DNA of 64,000 bases from Aureisphaera galaxeae (GTDB lineage Bacteria > Bacteroidota > Bacteroidia > Flavobacteriales > Flavobacteriaceae), in the NCBI RefSeq assembly GCF_028561275.1, contig NZ_JAQQTF010000007.1, positions 284,930 through 348,929 of the forward strand, written 5' to 3'. This document shows positions 23,518 to 32,567 of this stretch, piece by piece. A program made the translations under genes and the position numbers. Each line of letters begins with the position of its first letter. Within the stretch, counting starts at the first letter, position 1. The notes beneath the pieces were generated by a model. The model was not told the origin of the DNA, searched no databases, and was given only the letters and a program-made list of their open reading frames with translations.

Positions 23518-26500
23518 TTACTGTTCTACGGTGACCCAAATCCCTCGATTCCTAGCATAGAAATTATTGTCGTACATGGCTTCTACCTGGGTTCCTGGTA
23601 GGTAATAGGTTCCCAAATAGGAAGCGTTCAATTTTACATCGAAAGTTTTCGACTTGCCTGCTTTCAGATCGAAATAAAAGTTAACACGATCATCACGTAT
23701 ATCCGTATACCTTGCCGATCCTGTAGCACCACCGCCCAATTCGGTAAAGCTAGTGTTTACAATTTCCCAACCACTGGGGAATATCTTCGTAAGGGCAATA
23801 TTGTCTACATAATCAATAGAGGTGTTGGTCACCACCACACGAGCAATAATTTCGGTTCCCTGGCGGAGTGTTTTCACATCCAATGGAGCACCAGATTTGT
23901 CCTTGTAAGAGGCACTTATGGTCAAATTCTTGCGATCTGCCAATTCCTCACCTAAGGGTAACTTTCCTTTTTGTGTAATGGTGGCATAGATCACGTTCCC
24001 TTTCTTATTGGTGACGGTGATATTATTGGCTCCCATTCGGATATCCAGATCCCGTTGGGCAATGGCACGGTCTGTTTTTACGTCCGTGGTTTTTCCATTT
24101 TGTGTAAAGGAAACTTCTAGATCCTTTCCTCCATTTTTCTGAACCATCTTCGCCATGGCCAATAACCCATAGGCCGTAGATTGTGTGCTATGCCAACGGT
24201 TTGAAGCCAATTCCTTGGCTACCGAAGCAGCCATATCCCTTTGCTTGGCATCTCCCAAAATGACCAGGGTCTCTAGCGCCATGGCTTTGTTTCGGAAAGG
24301 AGAACCGTAGGTACGATAATCATAGCGTTGGGGAACGAAACTGATGTTGGCCGTTTGTGCCATTTGCTGTGCTACATTCTTTTTACCTGCCAGAGCATAG
24401 GCGGCAGCCAAGCGCCATTTGGCATCATTACTCAAATTACCAGACTCACGTAGGCGGTTCATAGCAGCCAATTCTGGTTGTCCCGCCAGTGCCAAAGTAT
24501 ACAGACGATAGGCTTGTGTAAGACTGGAATTGTATCGCGTACTCGTACTGCGCCATTGTCTTGCGGTATTCTTTTGATAGGTCAACCAATTGCCCAAGAA
24601 AGTAATGGGTAAAACATATCCTTTTTGCTTGGCTTCGAGCATGAAATGCCCTGCATAATTGGTACCCCAATCATCGGCCTCCCGTTCTCCGGGCCAATAG
24701 GAAAGTCCACCACCAGCAATTTGAAAGCTTGACAATCTGCGAATGGCAGCTTCCACATTTTCGGTGATTTCTTTTTTCTTATTGAAGGTGATATCAAAGA
24801 TTTCATCCAAAAATAATTGTGGGAACGCGCCCGACGTGGTTTGTTCAATACATCCATGTGGATAGCGAATGAGATATTCCATCCGTCTATCGAAATCCAT
24901 GGGAGGTAAGGTGGAAAATTCGATCGTGGCTGCATTGGTTCCAGCTACCCCATAGGTTTCAAAAGTCATGGTTGTGGTAGCATTGGCTTCGATTTCTTCC
25001 AAAGTCGTTTTATGTGAAATAGGATTCGGATTTTCCACATCGATCTCTACTTGGTAACTCGCACTTTCTCCACTTCCAGAGGCGGTTACTTCTATGGTCT
25101 GGAATTCGGTCGCGGGTAGTACTTCAAAATCGAAATTCACGATTTGCTCTCCGATATCGGAGAAGGAGATTTGTTTGGAAGTAGCTCCCACCGGTTTCAA
25201 GGCATCACCCACTTTCACCGAGATCTGTGCATTTTTCACCTTTTTCTCCATCGCAAATACCGTTACGGGTAAGGTTACTTTTTCTCCTGGGGATAATTTT
25301 CTGGGCAGCGAAGCCAAGACCATCAAAGGTTTACGAACGGGAGTGGTCTTGTCGGTCTTACCGTAGGCTCCCTTATCGTTGTCACCCGCAATTACCATGG
25401 TTCGTACCGAGCCTACATAATTGGGCATGGTAAGGGTGTGTTCGGCCTTACCACCACCTTTTAATTGAAAGGGACCTATGTATCGAACCACAGGTTTAAA
25501 GCGGTCCGCTTTTCGGTTCTTGGCACCTGCGGCATCACCGCCACCTCCAATCGCATAAATATTATTCACACTTCCCGAATAAGCTCCAATGACATCGTCG
25601 AAAATATCGAAGGTTTTTACCCCAAGGGCCTCCCGGGTATAGAAGGCTTCGTGAATCTTAGGTGTAGCGAAACGTGTTAGATCCAATAGTCCTTCATCTA
25701 CCACAGCCAAGGTATAGGTCATGGGTTGATTGTTCTTTTCGGAAACACGAACCGTAAATCGTTCTTCGGGTTTCAGTACATCGGGCATTTCCAGCTCTGG
25801 CTCTAAAATTGTTTTGGGGTCCTTTACCTCAACAGGAACTACCCCATACAAACGAATGGGAAGATCGTTTTGTGTTTGTGCGTGCGGTTGTAGCAAGGAG
25901 ACATTAATAAATACATTGGGTGTCATTTCCTTGGTGATGGGTAGTCGTACTTCTGTTTCCCCTTTTTTTGTGGTTACCCATTGGGTAGACAATACTTCAG
26001 TGCCATTTTCTATACTAACCAGAGCACGGCCTTCACTTCCAGAAGGGAAGGTAACGGTCGCTTTGTCTCCCACGTTATAGGTTTCCTTATCGGCAGAGAA
26101 CACCAACATTTTCGAGCTTTCTGGATCGCTGTCGCCAGGCCGCTTCCACCAATTTCTGTAGAAATACGCCACTTGACCCGTAGCATGTCCTGAAGCTTTA
26201 TCCTTTACTCGAATAAGGTAACGTCCTCCTTCTCTTTCGGGAATATTGACGTTGAAGGAAGCCTTTCCATTGCCTTGGGTGGTCACTATAAAATTTTGAA
26301 CGGGACGATGTACCCTTGCATTTTCATAACGTGAAAGATTATCGTACCCACGGCTCCACCACCAACGCCATTCAATTTTGAAAATCTCTACTTCCAGCGC
26401 TCTTCCCCCAGAAGCATCTCCTTGTGCATCTACAGTGACGATATCGAATTCGTTGTTCTCATCGGTATAGAAGGAACCGTACCGTTTGGGTTCTGGTGAG

Positions 26501-29082
26501 CGGAGCCCCACAAAGTGGGAGTAAGGGGCCAAACTTTTGGTAAATACATCCAAAGAGAAGTCCCCGCCGCCTTCATACACTTTGGTGAGGAACGTAGCTT
26601 GCAACATGCCCGGAGCCTTGTCACTGATGTCGAATTTTTCAGAAAAAGAGGTCGTTCCTTCCTCCGAAAGGGTAGCAGTAAGTACTGGGAATTCTACTTC
26701 ATCGAATGAGCGAACGGGATCCGTGAAATTGAATCGATCGTATTGTTTGAATGCCGAACGTTGGGATCGCAGGGTGGCTTCCATTTCAATCTTAAGATTT
26801 CTGGCAGGCGCACCATGCAGCCATTGTGCCTGAGCTGTTCCTTGTATCGCTTTGCTTGCGTCTAGGATTTCGTCTTCAAAGTCGATATTAAGTTTTAGGC
26901 GGTTGGGCTTAATGGTGGCCACTTTAAGACCTTTTCCAAAGTTGGCCCCTCCCACTTTTACGGTAGCATTCCAATTACCCGTGGGAGCACTGACCTCTGT
27001 CCCAATTGGGAAATAATAGAAACCATTACTGCCTCCATGGTTCTGCACTTCACGGTGCACCAATTTACCCCTGGCATCCTTCACCTCCAAGGTCACAGGA
27101 TGATCTTTAGGCAATGGATTGGCATTGTCATTTAATACAAAGGTAAGATGGATGCTATCCCCTGGACGGTGCACGCCTCTCTCGGTATACAAGAACCCTT
27201 TTAATCCTTTTTGAAGGGTTTTTCCAGAAACATCGAATTTACTTAAGGAAAGAGCATTACCGTCTTCCAACTTGGCATAGGCGTAATTACTGCCTTTTTC
27301 CGCCACGGCAAATGCCAAATTCTTTTCACTATCGAAAATGGCCAACCCCTCATTATCTGTGGAAACAGTTCCCAGTAATTGCTGCTGATAATTGTACAGC
27401 TTTATCTGGGTGTTCGGTTGTGGTTGGGTCGTGAGGAGATTAGTCACGGCGAAGTGATAGGATTTGTTGTTCCCTTTCTTTACGATCATCCCCAAGTCGC
27501 TTCCCAATACATTGGTACTTACCACGCGATCTTCATGATAGTAGGCTTCATGGCATGGATTGTCACGCTGCCTCCAGTTGTAAGGATATCGTCGGTAATA
27601 GTAGGTCTCATTGTCCCAGTAACGTTCTTCGAGTTCATCTTCTTCGGTATTATCGGCCGAGTATTCGCTTTCCTCCTCGTAATAATAGTCTTCTTCGTAC
27701 TCCTCTTCGGCACCATCACCCTGCCCTACATCACTACAATTATAGGTGGTATATTCTTTTTTGAAACTCAGCTCTACGCGATATAATGATCCGGGGTCCG
27801 CGGAAAAATATTCGGATAGGTTAATACCATAAGCTTTCCAAAGTCCGTCGTTGCCTATGCTTTTGTCTTCCAGATCAATGGTCTTCTTGGCAATACGCCT
27901 TCCCACCGCCTTCATATTGTAAATACTGGAATTGTTGAGGTTAGTTGACTGCAGGAATTGTAGCATATTATTTTCGAACACCTTAACAATGCGTACATCC
28001 ACTTTAGAAAGGTTCACCGCCTTGAAATAAATAGGGGTGCTTTCGGCATTGGGAAGAATGGTTCCTTTGGAAATTAACTGAATTTCGGGCTTCAATTGTT
28101 CGAAGGAAATCAATTCTGAAAATTCCCGTTTCAGTCCGAAATTATCGGTGTTCTTAATACCGTTGAACACTGTAACGCGAACATTGCCCCGAATGGTGTT
28201 TGAAGGGTATACGTGCAATGTATTGCCATCTACTTCGAACCGAAGGTTCTCCGCTTTTTCTATGGTGACCAATCCGGCAAAATCCTGTTGGGCGATGAGC
28301 GGATCACTGAAATTGATCGAAAGACTGGCACTGGGAGCCGCTACGCTTTTCACATCGACTACCTTAAAATTATTCTGTCCAGGAATGGCGAAAGTGTTGT
28401 TTCCCTTAAAGTCACTTTTAATGGGTTTCCCATCCCAACTAATTTCTATTTCTGAATCTTCGACCGCTCGCTGAATGCTATCTATGGTAAAGTTGAAGAA
28501 TTTTGAAGCTCCATCCTCCTGTGCCCACTTTAAGGCAAGGTCCTTCCCGTTTTGAGTCACCTTCACCAACCGCTTGGCCTTCTCCAGATCGACCAAATCG
28601 CTGGTTTCAATATGTCCATCGAGGTATTGCCATTGTTTGGAATACGATTGAAGGGCCCCCACATCGACCGAGAAGTTGGGCGCTATGGTTTTAAAGGCGA
28701 AGGTATAGGTTCGGAATTCCTTGGGAATATCCTCGTATAGTTTATGAAGCAATACGGAAACGCTGTATTCGGTATCGGGTTCCAAGTATTCGTCGGGCTG
28801 AAAGACAAGGGTTCTTCCGTTTTCAATGAGAAGTTTTCCCTTCACGCCAGGACTAATTTTGAAGTAATCGGCAGAAAGTTCGGTATCCATTTCGAACTGT
28901 TCTACAGGCTTAAGGAGCTGAACGACTATGGCATCGCCAATGCTTCTATTGCCATAGGTGTTCGAGACAATGTAGTCCTTGAACTTGAATAGGTTGTCTA
29001 TTTCGGAAGGTTGGGTTTTGTCGCCGCATGCGGAAAGGATCATGAGCGCGATTAGGGCGGTTAGGCGGAAGAACTGCTTCAT
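23518..29082 (-). CDS. Bacterial alpha-2-macroglobulin lipoprotein
   Basis: This 1854-residue lipoprotein (signal peptide ending LSAC) is somewhat longer than E. coli YfhM. It contains the macroglobulin MG domains, a bait-region stretch, and the thioester motif CIEQ at Cys1411-Gln1414 in HGCIEQTTS, followed by the alpha/alpha thioester-binding toroid and a receptor-binding-like end. Such proteins trap proteases that breach the outer membrane while PBP1C repairs the wall. Residues about 450-512 hold an unusual Tyr/Glu/Asp-rich segment that interrupts the MG domains and is not expected in the family. It is transcribed just before pbpC, with a gap of a few bases. Confidence 0.95.
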   Translation of the reverse strand: MKQFFRLTALIALMILSACGDKTQPSEIDNLFKFKDYIVSNTYGNRSIGDAIVVQLLKPVEQFEMDTELSADYFKISPGVKGKLLIENGRTLVFQPDEYLEPDTEYSVSVLLHKLYEDIPKEFRTYTFAFKTIAPNFSVDVGALQSYSKQWQYLDGHIETSDLVDLEKAKRLVKVTQNGKDLALKWAQEDGASKFFNFTIDSIQRAVEDSEIEISWDGKPIKSDFKGNNTFAIPGQNNFKVVDVKSVAAPSASLSINFSDPLIAQQDFAGLVTIEKAENLRFEVDGNTLHVYPSNTIRGNVRVTVFNGIKNTDNFGLKREFSELISFEQLKPEIQLISKGTILPNAESTPIYFKAVNLSKVDVRIVKVFENNMLQFLQSTNLNNSSIYNMKAVGRRIAKKTIDLEDKSIGNDGLWKAYGINLSEYFSADPGSLYRVELSFKKEYTTYNCSDVGQGDGAEEEYEEDYYYEEESEYSADNTEEDELEERYWDNETYYYRRYPYNWRQRDNPCHEAYYHEDRVVSTNVLGSDLGMIVKKGNNKSYHFAVTNLLTTQPQPNTQIKLYNYQQQLLGTVSTDNEGLAIFDSEKNLAFAVAEKGSNYAYAKLEDGNALSLSKFDVSGKTLQKGLKGFLYTERGVHRPGDSIHLTFVLNDNANPLPKDHPVTLEVKDARGKLVHREVQNHGGSNGFYYFPIGTEVSAPTGNWNATVKVGGANFGKGLKVATIKPNRLKLNIDFEDEILDASKAIQGTAQAQWLHGAPARNLKIEMEATLRSQRSAFKQYDRFNFTDPVRSFDEVEFPVLTATLSEEGTTSFSEKFDISDKAPGMLQATFLTKVYEGGGDFSLDVFTKSLAPYSHFVGLRSPEPKRYGSFYTDENNEFDIVTVDAQGDASGGRALEVEIFKIEWRWWWSRGYDNLSRYENARVHRPVQNFIVTTQGNGKASFNVNIPEREGGRYLIRVKDKASGHATGQVAYFYRNWWKRPGDSDPESSKMLVFSADKETYNVGDKATVTFPSGSEGRALVSIENGTEVLSTQWVTTKKGETEVRLPITKEMTPNVFINVSLLQPHAQTQNDLPIRLYGVVPVEVKDPKTILEPELEMPDVLKPEERFTVRVSEKNNQPMTYTLAVVDEGLLDLTRFATPKIHEAFYTREALGVKTFDIFDDVIGAYSGSVNNIYAIGGGGDAAGAKNRKADRFKPVVRYIGPFQLKGGGKAEHTLTMPNYVGSVRTMVIAGDNDKGAYGKTDKTTPVRKPLMVLASLPRKLSPGEKVTLPVTVFAMEKKVKNAQISVKVGDALKPVGATSKQISFSDIGEQIVNFDFEVLPATEFQTIEVTASGSGESASYQVEIDVENPNPISHKTTLEEIEANATTTMTFETYGVAGTNAATIEFSTLPPMDFDRRMEYLIRYPHGCIEQTTSGAFPQLFLDEIFDITFNKKKEITENVEAAIRRLSSFQIAGGGLSYWPGEREADDWGTNYAGHFMLEAKQKGYVLPITFLGNWLTYQKNTARQWRSTSTRYNSSLTQAYRLYTLALAGQPELAAMNRLRESGNLSNDAKWRLAAAYALAGKKNVAQQMAQTANISFVPQRYDYRTYGSPFRNKAMALETLVILGDAKQRDMAASVAKELASNRWHSTQSTAYGLLAMAKMVQKNGGKDLEVSFTQNGKTTDVKTDRAIAQRDLDIRMGANNITVTNKKGNVIYATITQKGKLPLGEELADRKNLTISASYKDKSGAPLDVKTLRQGTEIIARVVVTNTSIDYVDNIALTKIFPSGWEIVNTSFTELGGGATGSARYTDIRDDRVNFYFDLKAGKSKTFDVKLNASYLGTYYLPGTQVEAMYDNNFYARNRGIWVTVEQ

Positions 29083-29330
29083 AATGATGGCTTTAGATTA
29101 TGCCCACGATGGCTGCAAAGAGGGCATAGAAATTAAAAATACAATAAATCTTCTAGCGAAGGAGGGATTTCGCCAAGGGTATATGAAAAGATAACCGAAC
29201 CTTAAAAAGGATTTTCTCGGCAATCGAGTTCATATGTCATCTAAAGCAAGGAGGGAATTTTGTCGGATAACGGACAGCATTCCCTTTTTGGTATATTGTA
29301 GGATGTGATTTGTGAGTTATTTAACAGAAA

Positions 29331-30839
29331 TCAATGGCCAAACAGCTCTTCGTAGGCTCGATATTCGGCAAGATTCCAAGATAACCAGTTTTTCGCCTCC
29401 CACTTATTCTTAAAGGCAGTTTTTCGCCTTTGAATAGTGCGGTAATAGCCAACGTAGCTCACTTCATTCCTGTCGTTCAGAAATTTCGATTTTTGAAAAG
29501 TGTCCATTTCCCTAAGTGCTTCAACTGAAATATCAAGGGAAGGTAATGACTTATCCGATAGGCCCTTCAAGAAATCCAAGTGTACATAGGACTCGTTCGC
29601 ATTCGAAAAATTGTAATCTGCAATGATACGGTCCCAATTGGCGAGTGATGAAACCACTAAGACAGCATAGAGTGCCAATGCATTGGTTTTGAAGAGATAA
29701 AAAGCGGATTTTTTGTACTTTATTTTAAAGAAGACGGTATATAAACCGAAAAGGGTCAATAGTAAAAATAGGATCACGCCTATTCGCTTATAAGCGAGTG
29801 CAAAATATTCTATGTATTGGTAGTTTCGTATTCCAACGGAGATGGTTAAGATAGCATTCTGAATGAGCCACGCATAGCTTAGGTAAAGCAGCAGTTTGTT
29901 TTTCTTGTAGAAATTAAGGTTCCCTCGAAAGAAGTATAGGACAACCGCTATAGAGATAAGAATGGATAGAATTAAAAAATAAGTGCCTTCATGAACGAAT
30001 TCCTTAAGGGTAGATCCATTCCATTCAAAATTGAACCAGACCCAATAAATATCCAAACCATTGAGCAAAAGCAACAGAAGATTGAGCACTACAAGTAGAA
30101 ATACTCCCGCTCTGTATTCATTGGACAAGGCGTTAAGTTTGAAATAACGCTTCAATCTTTGACGTGTTCTCACCAATGTTTCAGAGGCATTACGATCCTT
30201 TAATTCCAAAGATTTGTTCTTGGTTCTCATCCATAAAAAGGCTCCTAGGAATAAGGAAAATATAAATGTGAAAACCAATCCGAAATTAATGGAAGTGAAT
30301 AGGAAATTGACTCCTTTCTGAATCCAAGTGCCCACATTTCCCATGATCGATCCAAATTTTGCATTGGCAAAACTGTATATGCCAATAAATAAGATAATGA
30401 TAAAAATGGGTGCTATGAAAATTCTACTTTTCCAAACGACTTTCCCTGCTTTTTTTCCCTTCAGCCACCGATGGAAAGCGTCCCTAACGAATGCTATAGG
30501 AGCAGTGAACAAACTTGAACCTGCAATCCCTGCGACAGAAACTAGGGAACGCGCTTTGGCAAAATTAAGGGAGCCTACAAATAGGAAAAGAGCCAAAAAA
30601 TGAATCACATACCCGTAAATGCTATAGGATATCACGGTAAAAAGGGAAGTGAGTACAAACCCCAAACCGGTTATGAGCTGTTCGCGATTTTTTAATGAGA
30701 ATTGTTTGGTAAGGAGTAAGGCCAAGAAAAAGAGGGTTTCAAAAAGAAACAGGTTTAGGCCAATTCCTTGTTTGTAAAATAGAAGGGTAATGAGAACTGC
30801 AGAAATACATACAACGCTGGGAGCACTTTTTAGATTCAT
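29331..30839 (-). CDS. DUF4153/DUF4173-like integral membrane protein
   Basis: This 502-residue protein has about 12 hydrophobic helices through residue 405, then a soluble C-terminal tail with DRIIADYNFSNANE, LDFLKGLSDKSLPSLD and WLSWNLAEYRAYEEL. The NWDRIIADYN motif and the tail are typical of the DUF4153/DUF4173 membrane proteins of Bacteroidota. Function unknown. It is a lone gene with 248 bases before the alpha-2-macroglobulin start that hold nothing I can identify. Confidence 0.8.
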   Translation of the reverse strand: MNLKSAPSVVCISAVLITLLFYKQGIGLNLFLFETLFFLALLLTKQFSLKNREQLITGLGFVLTSLFTVISYSIYGYVIHFLALFLFVGSLNFAKARSLVSVAGIAGSSLFTAPIAFVRDAFHRWLKGKKAGKVVWKSRIFIAPIFIIILFIGIYSFANAKFGSIMGNVGTWIQKGVNFLFTSINFGLVFTFIFSLFLGAFLWMRTKNKSLELKDRNASETLVRTRQRLKRYFKLNALSNEYRAGVFLLVVLNLLLLLLNGLDIYWVWFNFEWNGSTLKEFVHEGTYFLILSILISIAVVLYFFRGNLNFYKKNKLLLYLSYAWLIQNAILTISVGIRNYQYIEYFALAYKRIGVILFLLLTLFGLYTVFFKIKYKKSAFYLFKTNALALYAVLVVSSLANWDRIIADYNFSNANESYVHLDFLKGLSDKSLPSLDISVEALREMDTFQKSKFLNDRNEVSYVGYYRTIQRRKTAFKNKWEAKNWLSWNLAEYRAYEELFGH

Positions 30840-30939
30840 CGGAAAATAGATGTTAGTTAAAAGTAGTCGTGCGCTATATCTCCTCGTTTAGAATTTACTC
30901 CTATAAGATAGAGAAGTAAGAAAGAGGTTGCGTGGGCTC

Positions 30940-31245
30940 CTAGGACTTATGGAATTCGTATTCCCGTTCCACTTTGCAAATGCGGGTCTTGTACCATTGG
31001 TACCAGCGCTCCCGCCCGAGTTTTTGAGCTTGTAGATGATCCAGATTTTCTTTCCAACGTGCAATGTCTTCCAGTGTTTCCCAATAGCTAATGGTAATAG
31101 CCAGGCCATCCCGAGCATGTTCCATTCCTATGTAACCAGATTGTTGTTTGGCAAGATTTTCCATGGCATCGGCCATTTCTGCATAGCCTGCCGTATCATT
31201 TGTTTGTTCGCTGGTGAAAATTACAGCGTAGTAAGGTGTAGACAT
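30940..31245 (-). CDS. Antibiotic biosynthesis monooxygenase (ABM) domain protein
   Basis: This 101-residue single-domain protein has YYAVIFTSEQ, then GYIGMEHARDGLAITISYWETLEDIARWK and a C-terminal ERWYQWYKTRICKVEREYEF. These are features of the dimeric alpha/beta-barrel ABM family, which includes cofactor-free oxygenases and haem-degrading enzymes. Cytoplasmic; substrate unknown. It is not obviously coupled to either neighbour. Confidence 0.9.
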   Translation of the reverse strand: MSTPYYAVIFTSEQTNDTAGYAEMADAMENLAKQQSGYIGMEHARDGLAITISYWETLEDIARWKENLDHLQAQKLGRERWYQWYKTRICKVEREYEFHKS

Positions 31246-31298
31246 TTGCTAGGGTTTAGTTTCGTAAAAATACAAAGAACAAACCGCACCCCATACTA

Positions 31299-32567
31299 TT
31301 ATTCCAAGGCCCAATTACTCGTCCAATTATTACCGGGCGGAACAGCTCCTTTAAACGAAACGGGGTCAAACCAAGGATCGACGTTGGGGATGGGAAGTGT
31401 GTTACCTTGGCTAACCCCGACAAAGCCATTCATGGCAGCGGGGGTTTGTTCATTTTGAAAGGAGGGGTCCGAAAAAAGACTGGCATTACTGGTAGTGCCG
31501 TCGTAATAATCGGGACCATTATCGAAAAGGTTGTTATGTGAGAAAATAAGTTGTTGATTGTTAATGAGCGTTGCCGAATAATCTGCCCGAATCGCACGTC
31601 TACACTGTGTTAGAAGTGAGTTGTATATTTTTCCATGGGTAGAATCCCGAAGGCGAATTCCCCGAATCTGCGGATCCGAACTATTGCTCCCCAAACCTAC
31701 AATGGTGACGTTAGAGAGTATGGGATTGGAAACAGGAGTGTTTTCCGGTGCGCCACTGCGTCCTTCGATTCCTGTGAGAGTGTCTTGGGTGGTTTGCGGA
31801 TAATGGGCAACCCAAAATTGTCCCAAACCACGCCAACCGGCATCCCATCGATAGGCTTTTCCCAAGGTTTGTGTAGAAATGGCGTGTTTCAGTCGAACCG
31901 TACCTCCCCGAAAACGTATTCCGTGTCCTAGGGATTGATACACCTGGATATAATCCAGCTCCGTGGTATTGCCCACTCCGTTGAAATTGACCGCACCCGA
32001 GGACGCTCCCAATACTTTACCGGCATATTCTATTCGTACGTATTTCAGTTCACCAGAATGATCTGTATCATCGGCCTGCACATCGGTGCGTCCATATTTG
32101 CCTATGGCATCGACCAAATTGGTGCTACGTTGATTCAAAGTAGCTTGCCCATTAATGTGTAGTCCCGCCCAATCTCCGGCTACTGGCGTACCCGTAAGTT
32201 TGGAGATAGAGGTAAACACAATGGGGTTATTGGCATTGCCAGAGGCTTGTATATCCGCTTTTCTGGAAACAATTAGTGCCGTTGGGGAGCTGGTTTCAGC
32301 ATAGATGGTCGTACCTGGCTCAATGGACAAGGTGTCTTCTACAAACACCAACCCCGACAAGATATAATCCTTATCGGCAGTGAGGGTTATCGATTCATTG
32401 ATCGCTCCTGTTATTCTAAAAAGTGAATTGCCCTGAATAGTAGTTTCTTCAATGGTATAAGTAGGTTGCAATCCAGGAATAATCACCTCATCCTTTTCAC
32501 AAGAAGCAAATAGGAAAAGAGCCATTACAGTAAGCAAGAAGATGTTAAGATAGGGTTGTTTTTTCAT
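31299..32567 (-). CDS. Lipoprotein with right-handed beta-helix-like repeats
   Basis: This 422-residue lipoprotein has a signal peptide ending FASC with EKDE after the Cys. The mature chain has repeated short strand-turn units typical of parallel beta-helix surface proteins: YILSGLVFVEDTLSIEPG, IVFTSISK, LKYVRIEYAGK, LDYIQVYQSLGHGIRFRG, LSNVTIVGLG and IYNSLLTQC. Similar proteins occur as surface lipoproteins in Flavobacteria. The start overlaps the stop of the ABC transporter gene by four bases, so it is the last gene of that operon and may be its cargo or surface partner. Confidence 0.82.
   Translation of the reverse strand: MKKQPYLNIFLLTVMALFLFASCEKDEVIIPGLQPTYTIEETTIQGNSLFRITGAINESITLTADKDYILSGLVFVEDTLSIEPGTTIYAETSSPTALIVSRKADIQASGNANNPIVFTSISKLTGTPVAGDWAGLHINGQATLNQRSTNLVDAIGKYGRTDVQADDTDHSGELKYVRIEYAGKVLGASSGAVNFNGVGNTTELDYIQVYQSLGHGIRFRGGTVRLKHAISTQTLGKAYRWDAGWRGLGQFWVAHYPQTTQDTLTGIEGRSGAPENTPVSNPILSNVTIVGLGSNSSDPQIRGIRLRDSTHGKIYNSLLTQCRRAIRADYSATLINNQQLIFSHNNLFDNGPDYYDGTTSNASLFSDPSFQNEQTPAAMNGFVGVSQGNTLPIPNVDPWFDPVSFKGAVPPGNNWTSNWALE

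Noticed and set aside
27379..27786. 135-codon plus-strand hydrophobic open frame within the alpha-2-macroglobulin gene
   Set aside because: The hydrophobic residues are the antisense of the Tyr/Glu/Asp-rich segment (a known artefact of acidic codons); no start context.
29083..29330. Possible small gene or regulatory RNA before the alpha-2-macroglobulin gene
   Set aside because: No coding pattern, promoter box or stable hairpin was found.
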